24,037 nt of DNA from a virus. Location of the stretch: the IMG/VR virus record IMGVR_UViG_3300020281_000128, positions 1-24,037 of that record, one strand, 5' to 3'. The position numbers were made by a program, and so were the translations under genes. The notes below the pieces were generated by a model. The model did no database searches. It saw only the letters and a list, made by a program, of their open reading frames with translations, and was not told the DNA's origin. Of the stretch, positions 1-8,052 are shown piece after piece. How positions within the stretch are numbered: the first letter of the stretch is position 1; each line of letters begins with the position of its first letter.

Positions 1-690
1 TACAGCACAATGAGCGCTTGCTAAATCTTTTTCTAAACTATTCTCACTTATCTCTACCTGTTTAATATTATACATTAGTTCAAACATTTCTGTTATACTT
101 GCCTTTGCTAATGGGTGGTTTCTAATAACTATCTTTCTTTTGGTAACTTTCATTAGGTGTTTTACCGTTGCCATTACCCATTGTTTTATATCTAAACCTA
201 ATAATGAGGCGTCTGAAGGATTTTGGCATAGTATTAATACGTTCTTTGATTTATGTTTCTCACGCCAAGGTTTTAAATTTAAATCTATTTGATTTTTTAA
301 AACTTGATATCTTTTATCATCTGCCTGCCATTTAAAGTCTGCAAGTTTAGGTAAGAAGTGGTCTAAACCAACTCTATAATGTGTATGTTCATCTGTAATT
401 TTTCTACCTAAAATTGGTGTCTCAAATACAATTAATTTTTTATCTGTTGTTAATGTATTGTGCGTTCTTTCAATTTCATTTTTTAATCTTTGACTTTTAT
501 TCTGTATCTTCCATAATTTACTTGTATGTTTCTTTGTAGAACCAAATACGATTGCGTTTTGACATTCTTTGTAATCATCTTTATCGTATAGTTCCCACTT
601 CTTACCTTTTTTCAGTAAGTTCTTTTGTAAATCCACCAAGATATTTCTTTGATACAGATTTACACAGGTGTTTAGAAACATTATGTTCAT
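1..690 (-). CDS. Glycosyltransferase-like protein, 3' end beyond window
   Basis: I read an open frame from an ATG at 690 down to base 1 with no stop (230 codons), so the C-terminus lies outside the window. The ATG overlaps the stop of the upstream methyltransferase gene (ATGA), which supports translational coupling and this start. The N-terminus reads MNIMFLNTCVNLYQRN. A central stretch, KKLIVFETPILGRK, is followed by YRVGLDHFLP, and a later block reads NVLILCQNPSD then KRKIVIRNHP. The order of these blocks matches the 295-residue protein encoded at 1377-2258 (YYYFDQPYI, then WYRI, then QHILVIPPS, then RPIRVRYK). I infer that the two are divergent paralogs with a GT-B-like fold, acting on a surface or nucleic-acid-linked sugar. 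The substrate is unknown and no catalytic residue can be assigned. Confidence 0.75.
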   Translation of the reverse strand, partial: MNIMFLNTCVNLYQRNILVDLQKNLLKKGKKWELYDKDDYKECQNAIVFGSTKKHTSKLWKIQNKSQRLKNEIERTHNTLTTDKKLIVFETPILGRKITDEHTHYRVGLDHFLPKLADFKWQADDKRYQVLKNQIDLNLKPWREKHKSKNVLILCQNPSDASLLGLDIKQWVMATVKHLMKVTKRKIVIRNHPLAKASITEMFELMYNIKQVEISENSLEKDLASAHCAV

Positions 691-1376
691 CTTAATATTA
701 CTGCCTCACTTAATATTTTATTTCTAGGTCTATTTAAATATAATTTATAACCTTTATCTTTAAACTCTTTTAATAAATCTTCGTATTGTTTTATACTGGT
801 CTCATTGTCTATAAGTTTTACCTCAAACTCTACAAGAAATGCCTTGAAGTCAATATTTAAATCTAAAACTTCTCTACAAAAATCATACCATACACCTTCA
901 ATATCTGCTTTAATTATATCTACTTTACCATTTACATCATCTAAACTTTTCTCTAAATTAATTGTATCTACTTCTATGTATTGTGGATTTTCACCAAATT
1001 GTGGTAATGGTAATAATGAATAACATTTTGTCAAGTCTTTTGAGTCATAATAAAATTTCATCTTACTATTTTCTTGCGAAAAGGTACTATTTGCATATGC
1101 CTTTTGATGAAAGGTCATCTTATCTTTATAATTAAAATTAGTTGCAAATAAATTTACACTATCTGGTGTAGGGTCATAACAATGTATATTTAAATTTTGA
1201 TTATCTACACACATAGCCTGTTCCCAACCTACATCACGGTGTACGCCATATGATAATACATTCTTACTTTCTTTTACTATTGATTCTGGTAACCAATAGT
1301 TTTTGTATTGTTTAAAAGATTGAGGTTGTAAGTAAGTACCCTCTATTTCTTTCATTCTGTTATATAAATCACTCAT
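687..1376 (-). CDS. FkbM-family SAM-dependent methyltransferase
   Basis: A 229-residue protein with the layout of FkbM (Methyltransf_21) O-methyltransferases. A glycine-containing SAM-binding stretch, LSYGVHRDVGWEQ, lies at about 41-53. The acidic motif CYDPTP is at 67-72, and the family hallmark VDIIKADIEG at 152-161 is followed by a C-terminal half ending in basic residues. In this family the enzyme transfers methyl from SAM to a sugar or similar hydroxyl. It sits between two glycosyltransferase-like genes, which suggests methylation of a glycan. The ATG at 1376 directly abuts the stop of the upstream gene, and its own stop overlaps the next start. The family assignment is firm; the substrate is not known. 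Confidence 0.85.
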   Translation of the reverse strand: MSDLYNRMKEIEGTYLQPQSFKQYKNYWLPESIVKESKNVLSYGVHRDVGWEQAMCVDNQNLNIHCYDPTPDSVNLFATNFNYKDKMTFHQKAYANSTFSQENSKMKFYYDSKDLTKCYSLLPLPQFGENPQYIEVDTINLEKSLDDVNGKVDIIKADIEGVWYDFCREVLDLNIDFKAFLVEFEVKLIDNETSIKQYEDLLKEFKDKGYKLYLNRPRNKILSEAVILR

Positions 1377-2258
1377 TTATTCTCCGTTGATATACTTATA
1401 GGCATAGTCTGTTGTAATCTCACTTAACATAAACTGATTGCCAATCAATGACCATAACCATACGTCTCTAAAATCAGGCATAATTGGTTGTTCTATTTTA
1501 TCTAGGTCGTTTAAACTATATGATACTTTACTTGCTGGACTATGTTCACTTGCAAAACTAGGCACACCTGCAATTACGGCTTCACAGGCAGCCATTGAGT
1601 GAAACGATACCATTGCGTGGCAGTTTATTAAATCTGCCTTTAAAGGTGTTGCGTTTCTTTTGCCGTGAATTTTATTTGTGTATTTGTATCTTACTCTAAT
1701 AGGTCTGTCTGTATATTTTTTTAATTCTGCTGTGATATTTTCAATCCAAGGTTCTACTTGCATATCATACCAGTTTGCTGTATGTATTGATGGTGGTATA
1801 ACTAATATATGTTGTCCTTCTTTTCGCCAATCTCTCAATTCTAATTCACTTAAAGTCTCTTTATTCTTACACATACCTTTGACATATTCAAATCTTTCTT
1901 TATGTCTTTCATTAATATCAATCATCTGTACATTATTTTTTATTATTCTATACCAAGGTTGACCAAAATCGGGGTGGTCTTGATACTCTGTATAAAATAT
2001 ATAAGGTTGGTCAAAATAGTAATAAGGTATATTATTATTTTCACAGGCAACTTGAAGTCTTTTTGTACCTCTAATTATACCTTGAAAACAAACCTCTGTA
2101 TCTGGTGGTAAATCTCCGTGCCAAGTTGGCCAATGCTGATTGTAAAACTCTGGTTCACCGGCGTTAACAACGAAATCAAAAAATTTACTTTCTTTGCCCT
2201 TTGCAAATGATTCTAAATATTTTCTAGTGCCTCGTTTTGTATTAAATAGATAAAGCAT
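1377..2258 (-). CDS. Glycosyltransferase-like (capsule/GT-B type) protein
   Basis: About 293 residues starting at MLYLFNTKRG. I chose the ATG at 2258 because AAGG lies six bases before it; the alternative two codons upstream is a TTG. Visible blocks are FQGIIRGTKRL, PYYYFDQPYIF, QHILVIPPSIHTANWY and RPIRVRYKYTNK, and near the C-terminus AMVSFHSMAACEAVIAGVPS. The last block resembles the donor-sugar binding region of GT-B enzymes and capsule polysaccharide proteins, where a Ser and an acidic residue precede a GVP turn. It overlaps the RuvC-like gene's 3' end by 17 bases and is followed by the FkbM methyltransferase. I infer glycan synthesis or modification. It could instead be a noncatalytic relative. 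Confidence 0.72.
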   Translation of the reverse strand: MLYLFNTKRGTRKYLESFAKGKESKFFDFVVNAGEPEFYNQHWPTWHGDLPPDTEVCFQGIIRGTKRLQVACENNNIPYYYFDQPYIFYTEYQDHPDFGQPWYRIIKNNVQMIDINERHKERFEYVKGMCKNKETLSELELRDWRKEGQHILVIPPSIHTANWYDMQVEPWIENITAELKKYTDRPIRVRYKYTNKIHGKRNATPLKADLINCHAMVSFHSMAACEAVIAGVPSFASEHSPASKVSYSLNDLDKIEQPIMPDFRDVWLWSLIGNQFMLSEITTDYAYKYINGE

Positions 2259-2802
2259 TACCAACCTTCATAATATAATAACTATCAACAATATCTGAAA
2301 CAGGATTACCTACTTTTTCCGTATCAAATATTTTCTTCAAGTCAATTTTAGTTTCATTCACAAACGCCTCATACATTTTATCTTTGTCTGCGTTACCTTT
2401 ACCTGTTGCGTGTTTCTTTACAACACTTGGTACTATTGTTTCGTAAGGGATATTTTCTTCTTGTAATCTGTATTTTAAAATACCACAATTCTCTGCTATT
2501 TGAAATAGACCTTGACCTTTAGAACCATAAGAATATCCTTCTATGTAAACTTTTGGATTATAAGTATCTTTAATTATGTCTAGTGCAAAATCTGATATTT
2601 GTTTAAATCTTTGAATAGGGTCAGTCCACTCTTTATGTGCATAACCAACAATAGTTTCATTCATCATACATTGCCACTTTTTCTTACTTGTCAAATAAAA
2701 AAACATTAAGTTGCCATTGTTTATACAAATGGCAGGACTGGTTAAACTATAATCAATTCCAATTATCGTGTTCGTATCTGCTTTCAACGTCATCTTCCTC
2801 AT
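2242..2802 (-). CDS. RuvC-like Holliday junction resolvase / RNase H-fold nuclease
   Basis: 186 residues with the acidic motifs of the RuvC superfamily: IIGIDYSLTSPA (Asp17) at the end of the first strand, VYIEGYSYGSKG (Glu88), and a C-terminal VSDIVDSYYI (Asp170 and Asp173). A Lys-rich stretch (GKGNADKDKMYEAF) lies between, as is usual in phage RuvC-like resolvases. The expected role is metal-dependent cleavage of branched DNA during replication, recombination or packaging, where T4 uses endonuclease VII. The start is ambiguous: ATG at 2802 or ATG at 2793. Both fall inside the 3' end of the small zinc-ribbon gene, with purine-rich GAAG/GAGG sequences upstream. It ends 17 bases inside the downstream glycosyltransferase-like gene, so translation is probably coupled. 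Confidence 0.85.
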   Translation of the reverse strand: MRKMTLKADTNTIIGIDYSLTSPAICINNGNLMFFYLTSKKKWQCMMNETIVGYAHKEWTDPIQRFKQISDFALDIIKDTYNPKVYIEGYSYGSKGQGLFQIAENCGILKYRLQEENIPYETIVPSVVKKHATGKGNADKDKMYEAFVNETKIDLKKIFDTEKVGNPVSDIVDSYYIMKVGNALSI

Positions 2803-2917
2803 CTTCTACTTCGTATCCACAAAAAGGACAAGTCAAAGGTTCTAAATCAAACTTATCTTCGTCCCATTCTATGGTATATTTAGTCTGACAATTTTGGCAG
2901 GTTTTTGGTGTCTTCAT
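2753..2917 (-). CDS. Small zinc-ribbon protein (54 aa)
   Basis: This short frame reads MKTPKTCQNCQTKYTIEW, a linker, then LTCPFCGYEVEDEED, ending ESRYEHDNWN. Two CxxC knuckles (Cys7/Cys10 and Cys31/Cys34) about 20 residues apart make a treble-clef or rubredoxin-like zinc ribbon followed by an acidic tail. Its ATG overlaps the nrdB stop (TAATG), and its last 50 bases overlap the RuvC-like gene in another frame, so it fits the compact operon exactly. Similar tiny zinc ribbons occur near nucleotide metabolism genes in marine T4-like phages (from memory). The function is unknown; protein or nucleic-acid binding is plausible. Confidence 0.82.
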   Translation of the reverse strand: MKTPKTCQNCQTKYTIEWDEDKFDLEPLTCPFCGYEVEDEEDDVESRYEHDNWN

Positions 2918-4020
2918 TATAGTTTGAATTTTTTAAATTGGTCTTTCTTAACATCTTGTTTAATGCCACCAATTACATAACTTTCTATTTCAGTTTCCTG
3001 TGGTGCGTTTTGAGTTGAACGGCTATTTAACCAATGTTCTACCCAAGGAAGTGGATTTGTTTTTTGTTCGTATTGAGGTGTTAGACCTATACCTTTCATT
3101 CGTCTGTTTGCCATATATTCTACAAACTGGTGTAATAGTTTTTCTGATAAACCTATCATACTGCCTTTTGAAAATAGATATGTTGCCCAACGTTTTTCCT
3201 CCTGTACTGCTTCATCATACATTTTATAAACTTCTTTTTCAGTATCTTTAATTACTTTGTTCATTACTTTATCATTTTCGTGGTCTCTATAATTATTAAT
3301 TATTCTTTGAGACATTGCTAAGTGTTGTGATTCATCACGAGCAATAAATGAAATAATTTTAGCAGAACCTTCTAATAGTTTTAATTCACCAAATGCAAAC
3401 GAACAAGCAAACGATACATAAAATCTTAAACCCTCTAGTATGTTTACGGTCACCAATGCTTTCCATAATTTCTTTTTAAGTTCGTATTCATCAACTGATT
3501 TTTTATCTAAATGCCATTTATATCCTGAGTTAATTAAATCATCATAAGTTTCAGTAATAGTCTTTGCTCTTTTTTGTATTTTCTCGTCACCAATAATAGT
3601 ATTAAATACATCACTTGGTTGTGAATATAAATTTTTAATAATGTATGTATAACTTCTACTATGAATAGTCTCTATGAAATCCCAGGTAACTATACAACCC
3701 TCAATCTCTGGTAAAGATACAAATGGTAGAAACGCAAGACACGGACCTCTGCCTTGTACAGAGTCTAACATAGTCTGATACTTTAGATTAGCGGTAAAGA
3801 TAAACTTTTGCTGTTCATTAAGTTCAGCATAATCGTTTCTATCTTTCTGCAAAGATACTTCTTCGGGTCTCCAAAAATAACCTAATTGTTGTTGGTTAAG
3901 TTTATCAAATATAGGATATTTCATATCACTATATTGTTGTACTTGTAAATCTTCACCAAAAAACATAGGTTGTTTTGTGAAATCTAAATTATTTTCTGTA
4001 TTAAATACACTTCTTGCCAT
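2917..4020 (-). CDS. nrdB: Ribonucleoside-diphosphate reductase, class Ia beta subunit
   Basis: 367 residues, the normal length for NrdB. The diiron and radical residues are all present and keep the E. coli spacing with a shift of +2 in the first half: Asp86 in MLDSVQGRGP, Glu117 and His120 in FIETIHSRSY, and the radical tyrosine Tyr124 in SRSYTYI. Glu196 (LEGLRFYVSF), Glu230 and His233 (ARDESQHLAM) complete the site. The protein generates and stores the tyrosyl radical that NrdA uses to make dNDPs for phage DNA synthesis. The start is the ATG at 4020, three bases after the stop of the upstream unknown gene. It shares a transcription unit with primase and nrdA. The enzyme looks complete and active. 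Confidence 0.97.
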   Translation of the reverse strand: MARSVFNTENNLDFTKQPMFFGEDLQVQQYSDMKYPIFDKLNQQQLGYFWRPEEVSLQKDRNDYAELNEQQKFIFTANLKYQTMLDSVQGRGPCLAFLPFVSLPEIEGCIVTWDFIETIHSRSYTYIIKNLYSQPSDVFNTIIGDEKIQKRAKTITETYDDLINSGYKWHLDKKSVDEYELKKKLWKALVTVNILEGLRFYVSFACSFAFGELKLLEGSAKIISFIARDESQHLAMSQRIINNYRDHENDKVMNKVIKDTEKEVYKMYDEAVQEEKRWATYLFSKGSMIGLSEKLLHQFVEYMANRRMKGIGLTPQYEQKTNPLPWVEHWLNSRSTQNAPQETEIESYVIGGIKQDVKKDQFKKFKL

Positions 4021-4022
4021 TT

Positions 4023-4667
4023 TTAGTCCTTACTTTCCTTTAAATCATAAAAAAAACTATCGTCATCACCTGCTGTCCACTTTTGTTCTCCTTCTACACT
4101 ATACTCCTTCGTGGACACTTTGAAGTCTGGAAACTTCAACTCGCTAGGAGTATAAGACTTATCATAAAAGATAACTCTATTGTTAGGTTGAGCGGCAAAA
4201 TGGCCGTTCTCTAACTTTAATATATTGAAAGACTTATGTTGACTTGGCACTTCGCTATAGGTCACATTTCTTTCTAAATTTGTTGAGTTAGCATTGTCTA
4301 TTGTAAACATATACCAACCTTTGTACCATTTTTTAGATGGTGACAAATACTTACATTGATTACCACTTAACATTACCTTTTCAATAATCGCAATATCATA
4401 ACTAAAACAATCCCATAACTGCAACTCTGTAAGAGGTACATCTTCTTTAATATCTTTTTTCCAAACAAAGGCACTTATTGGTAATTTATCATATAAAGCA
4501 CCGTACTCTGGTATGTACGTTTCAAAATATAATGCTCTGCCTTGTATAGACTTTGCCGATACCCAAATACCCTCAACTAACTCACCGTGACCTTTTTGGC
4601 CATCATAAAGGTATTCTTTCTTAACGTAAACGTCTATGTGTGGCGTATTAACACATAAGAAAGCCAT
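4023..4667 (-). CDS. Conserved protein of unknown function between nrdA and nrdB
   Basis: 214 residues starting MAFLCVNTPHIDVYVKKEYL. It is rich in aromatic residues (many Trp, Tyr and Phe), with alternating hydrophobic and polar segments that suggest a beta-rich soluble domain. There is no signal peptide or membrane segment, and I recognise no catalytic motif. A good Shine-Dalgarno (GGAG) lies ahead of the ATG at 4667, ten bases after the nrdA stop, and it ends three bases before nrdB. From memory, similar uncharacterised genes sit between nrdA and nrdB in other marine T4-like phages. The position suggests a role tied to reductase expression, assembly or regulation, but that is inference from context only. 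Confidence 0.85.
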   Translation of the reverse strand: MAFLCVNTPHIDVYVKKEYLYDGQKGHGELVEGIWVSAKSIQGRALYFETYIPEYGALYDKLPISAFVWKKDIKEDVPLTELQLWDCFSYDIAIIEKVMLSGNQCKYLSPSKKWYKGWYMFTIDNANSTNLERNVTYSEVPSQHKSFNILKLENGHFAAQPNNRVIFYDKSYTPSELKFPDFKVSTKEYSVEGEQKWTAGDDDSFFYDLKESKD

Positions 4668-4676
4668 ATTACTCCT

Positions 4677-6998
4677 TTAAATTGTACAACTATCGCAATT
4701 CTCTTCGTCTTGAGCTTGCAACGTTGCTGGTTCAGTTTCTTTTACTTCATCTTTCCATCCTAATGGATGTGATGGTTCATCTTCATCTTTCTTACTATCA
4801 TAGGTATTTTGATAATAAGAAGTCTTCCAACCTAATTTATAAGTTGTTAATAAGTCTTGAGCCATTACCGAAATAGGTACTTGACCCTCTTCAAAATGTT
4901 CAGGATTATATGACCAGTTACCACTAATGGCTTGGTCAAAATATTTTTGCATTACTGCAACGATATTTATATATCCTGTATTCCCTTTCATATCCCAAAG
5001 TAAAGTATAATTGTTCTTTAATCGCTGATAATCTGGTACAATTTGTTTCAGCGTCCCTTTTTTTGACTTCTTTACTGAAAGATAATCTCTAGGTGGTTCT
5101 ATGCCATTTGTCGCATTAGAAACCACACTAGAGGATTCTGACGGCATTTGGGCTGATAAGGTGCTATGTCTTAACCCATATTCTTTTATGTCTTTTCTCA
5201 ATTGTTCCCATTTCATAGATAGTTTACGATTTACAATCTCATCTACCTCTTTTTTATAGGTGTCAATAGGTAAGATACCGTCGGAATATTTTGTCTTATG
5301 AAAGTAATCACATTGACCTTTTTCTTTTGCAATATTATTACTTGCCTTTAATAGATAGTATTGAAATGCCTCTGTTAATTCATCTACTTCTTTCCACGCC
5401 TGTTTGTCTTCATAAGATAATTTTAATTTTGCTAGATAGTGTGCAAGACCAATATAACCTACACCTAAACTACGTCTTGCTTGTGTAGAAACTTCAGCAG
5501 CCTTAACAGGATATTTTTGATGGTCAATAATTTCATCTAAAGCTCTTACTGCTAAATCACAAAGACCTTCTAAATCTTCTAGGTAATTTAATTTCCCTAC
5601 ATTGATGGCAGATAAAATGCATAAAGCAATTTCACCTTGACCATCAATATGTTGAATAGGGTCTGTTGGTAAGGTAATTTCTTGACATAAGTTTGACATA
5701 TAAATTCTGTCTTTAAAACTAGAGTGTGTATTACAATGGTCAATATTCATTATGTAAATACGACCTGTCTCTGCTCTTTCTTTCAATATGTCAAAAAATA
5801 GTTCTTGAGCACCTACTTTGGTTTTTTTAACGCTGGTTTTTCTTTCAGCTTTAACGTATAGGTCATCAAATGCTTCTGTACCCCAAGCTTCGTACAATTC
5901 TGGTACTTCGTGAGGAGAAAATAAAGTAATATCTTCGTCATTAATAAATCTTTCATAAAATAATTTTGATAATTGTATAGAGTAATCTAATTTTCTAACT
6001 CTATTATCCTCTGTGCCTTTATTGTTTTTAAGAACAATAATATCCTCTATTTCTTGGTGCCAAATAGGGAAGTGAACCGTTGCGCTACCGCCTCGTACAC
6101 CGTTTTGAGTGCAACACTTAACCGTTGATTCAAACTTTTTGAGGAAAGGTATAACTCCTGTGTGTTGGACTTCACCGCCTCTAATTCTGGCGTTAATGCC
6201 TCTGATTCTCCCAGCGTTAATACCAATTCCAGCCCTTTGTGCAACGTAATTGCCAATAGCCATATCACTAGAGAAAATACTAGGTAAAGTGTCATCAACA
6301 TCAACCAAAACACAACTAGCATACTGCCTAATAGGTGTTCTAACACCGGCCATAACCGGGGTAGGTATGTTGATTTTAAATTTTGAAATTGCGTCATAAT
6401 ACTTTCTAACATAACTCATCCTTTTGTTTTTAGGGTACTTAGCAAATAATGTGGCAGATATAAGCATATACATAAATTGAGGTGTTTCAAACACCTGTCC
6501 TGTACTTCTATCTTGTACCAAATATTTGTCAATTACCTGTCTTAATCCTGCATAGGTAAAATCATAATCTCTTTCGTGTGTAATCCAGTTTTCCATTCTG
6601 TCAAAATCTTTTTTATCATACCAATTTAATATCTCTGAATCATATACGCCAATATCAACACCTTTTTTAACGTGTTCGTATATATGTGGATGGTCCCAAA
6701 GTTTTCTATAAATTTGTTTTCTTAATGAGAACAACAATAGTCTTGAAGCGACATATTGATAATTAGGATTTTCTAATGAAATTAAATCTGAAGCTGACTT
6801 GATTAATATTTTTTGAATTTCGTCTGTTGTAATACCATCATAAAATTGTAAACCACTATTCATTTCTACCTGTGATGATGAAACACCTGATATATCTTCA
6901 CAAGCATACTCTACCATTTCGTGTATCTTATCAATGTTAAGAGGTTCAAGTCCTCTACCATTTCTCTTCTTCACATTCAACACATTACTATCTACCAT
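4677..6998 (-). CDS. nrdA: Ribonucleoside-diphosphate reductase, class Ia alpha subunit
   Basis: 773 residues, about the standard length. An N-terminal ATP-cone (VKKRNGRGLEPLNIDKI) is present, so allosteric activity control may be retained. Catalytic features are Cys229 (YASCVLVDVDDTLPS), the active-site trio Asn436/Cys438/Glu440 in MSNLCQEITLPT, Cys460 in GEIALCILSA, the radical-transfer pair Tyr728/Tyr729 in SYYQNTYD, and the C-terminal thioredoxin/glutaredoxin-reducible pair Cys768/Cys771 in ENCDSCTI. It reduces ribonucleoside diphosphates using the NrdB radical. It begins nine bases after the primase stop with AGGAG upstream. No intron, intein or split is visible, unlike the interrupted nrd genes of some T4-like phages. 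Confidence 0.97.
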   Translation of the reverse strand: MVDSNVLNVKKRNGRGLEPLNIDKIHEMVEYACEDISGVSSSQVEMNSGLQFYDGITTDEIQKILIKSASDLISLENPNYQYVASRLLLFSLRKQIYRKLWDHPHIYEHVKKGVDIGVYDSEILNWYDKKDFDRMENWITHERDYDFTYAGLRQVIDKYLVQDRSTGQVFETPQFMYMLISATLFAKYPKNKRMSYVRKYYDAISKFKINIPTPVMAGVRTPIRQYASCVLVDVDDTLPSIFSSDMAIGNYVAQRAGIGINAGRIRGINARIRGGEVQHTGVIPFLKKFESTVKCCTQNGVRGGSATVHFPIWHQEIEDIIVLKNNKGTEDNRVRKLDYSIQLSKLFYERFINDEDITLFSPHEVPELYEAWGTEAFDDLYVKAERKTSVKKTKVGAQELFFDILKERAETGRIYIMNIDHCNTHSSFKDRIYMSNLCQEITLPTDPIQHIDGQGEIALCILSAINVGKLNYLEDLEGLCDLAVRALDEIIDHQKYPVKAAEVSTQARRSLGVGYIGLAHYLAKLKLSYEDKQAWKEVDELTEAFQYYLLKASNNIAKEKGQCDYFHKTKYSDGILPIDTYKKEVDEIVNRKLSMKWEQLRKDIKEYGLRHSTLSAQMPSESSSVVSNATNGIEPPRDYLSVKKSKKGTLKQIVPDYQRLKNNYTLLWDMKGNTGYINIVAVMQKYFDQAISGNWSYNPEHFEEGQVPISVMAQDLLTTYKLGWKTSYYQNTYDSKKDEDEPSHPLGWKDEVKETEPATLQAQDEENCDSCTI

Positions 6999-7007
6999 AA
7001 ATTTCTC

Positions 7008-8006
7008 CTAACATTTCTTATAATCGTTTAATTTGGTCAAGGCGCTTAACTTTGAATAAGTATTGGTACTTATAATATCAGCAACTTCACTTTTTGTCAA
7101 TCCTGAAATAATTAAATCGTTTACATCTTTTAGTTGTACATCTGCCGGCCATATTACTACGTTATAACCATCATCAATTACTTTACTCATTCTTTTTATA
7201 ATCTCTTTGTTTCTAGGTTCGTTATCAAATATATAAGTTACCTGTTCAGTTGGCACACGTAGCGTCAAATCAGCACCGCCAGCGGCCAAACAATTATCAA
7301 TAAACATACTATCAATAGGACCCTCAACAATATAAATGTGTTCTTGTAAATTTATATTATCAAGACCAAATACTTTTTGTTTATTTTCATCAAACTTAAT
7401 AGTCAAATATTTTGGTTGTTCATTACCAAAAGCACGACCTTGAAAAGCAAATGGTTTGCCATCTACACCATAGAAAGGTATTATTAATCTAGGGTGTTCA
7501 CCTTTTGTATGAGGAAAAGTATTTGGTTTTACCTCATTAACAAACTTCATAAACTTATCACATAGATATAGTTTACTTAAATACTCTTCAGGTATCTTTC
7601 TTTTTATTACAATTTGTTTCGCTGGGTGTTCATCATTTAGTTCACTAATCTTCTTTAGTTTACTAAAATAATCTATCTGTTCAAACTTTGTAGGTTTGAA
7701 ATCAAATTTAGGTTTTGGCGTGGAGGGCGCCGAGCCTTTATATCTTTCTAATAAGTATTGTTCATACTTTTTAGGGTCTAAAAATTTTAGAAAATTACCA
7801 AGACTTTGACCTTCGCCACAATTATGGCATTTAAAGAACATATCATTTTTTACTTGATATAGATATGCTCTTGCCTTGGTTTTACTCTTTTTAGAATCAC
7901 CACAATGAGGACACCTAAAATTAAAAAGGTAATCACCTTTCTTTTTAAACTGACCTAATCTGCTTGAGATTTCATTAATAAATTTTAAATCAATATATGA
8001 CGACAT
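7008..8006 (-). CDS. DNA primase, T4 gp61 type
   Basis: 332 residues. An N-terminal zinc-binding domain carries Cys32/Cys35 (RCPHCGDSKK) and Cys60/Cys63 (KCHNCGEGQ). It is followed by the RNA polymerase core and a Toprim domain with the glutamate motif IYIVEGPIDSMFID and the aspartate motif TYIFDNEPRN, then PADVQLKDVNDLI. It synthesises RNA primers for lagging-strand replication with the replicative helicase (gp41 in T4). It is the first gene after a sigma70-type promoter at 8017-8045, and nrdA follows within ten bases, so primase and the reductase are probably co-expressed early. The ATG at 8006 is the only reasonable start, and the predicted transcript would have almost no leader. Confidence 0.93.
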   Translation of the reverse strand: MSSYIDLKFINEISSRLGQFKKKGDYLFNFRCPHCGDSKKSKTKARAYLYQVKNDMFFKCHNCGEGQSLGNFLKFLDPKKYEQYLLERYKGSAPSTPKPKFDFKPTKFEQIDYFSKLKKISELNDEHPAKQIVIKRKIPEEYLSKLYLCDKFMKFVNEVKPNTFPHTKGEHPRLIIPFYGVDGKPFAFQGRAFGNEQPKYLTIKFDENKQKVFGLDNINLQEHIYIVEGPIDSMFIDNCLAAGGADLTLRVPTEQVTYIFDNEPRNKEIIKRMSKVIDDGYNVVIWPADVQLKDVNDLIISGLTKSEVADIISTNTYSKLSALTKLNDYKKC

Positions 8007-8016
8007 AGCAACTCAT

Positions 8017-8045
8017 AATATATATCAAAATCAGCAAGAAGTCAA
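8017..8045 (-). promoter_or_regulatory. Predicted host sigma70-type early promoter for primase/nrd operon
   Basis: On the minus strand a -35 box TTGACT (8040-8045) and a -10 box TATATT (8017-8022) are separated by exactly 17 bases in a very AT-rich spacer. It lies in the short gap between the tail-anchored protein gene ending at 8053 and the primase start at 8006. The predicted transcription start is only a few bases before the primase ATG, so the message may be leaderless or nearly so. The site marks the border between the exported/virion gene region and the replication/nucleotide module. Confidence 0.7.
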
Positions 8046-8052
8046 TGCTGGA

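Noticed and set aside
4964-4971. A TATAAATA sequence on the minus strand inside nrdA.
   Set aside because: It lies within coding sequence of an early-type gene with no late gene directly downstream, and such eight-base matches are expected in AT-rich DNA.
6047-6412. A 121-codon minus-strand frame starting MLESIMTQFQN with hydrophobic runs.
   Set aside because: It lies wholly inside nrdA in another frame, in the region coding for the conserved Cys229 area, and has no independent support.
8032-8050. CAGCA/TGCTG inverted repeat as a terminator of the exported-protein unit.
   Set aside because: Only five base pairs, a nine-base loop and a weak T-tract (ATTTT). It also overlaps the -35 box of the primase promoter. 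I keep it only as a possible modifier of that promoter.
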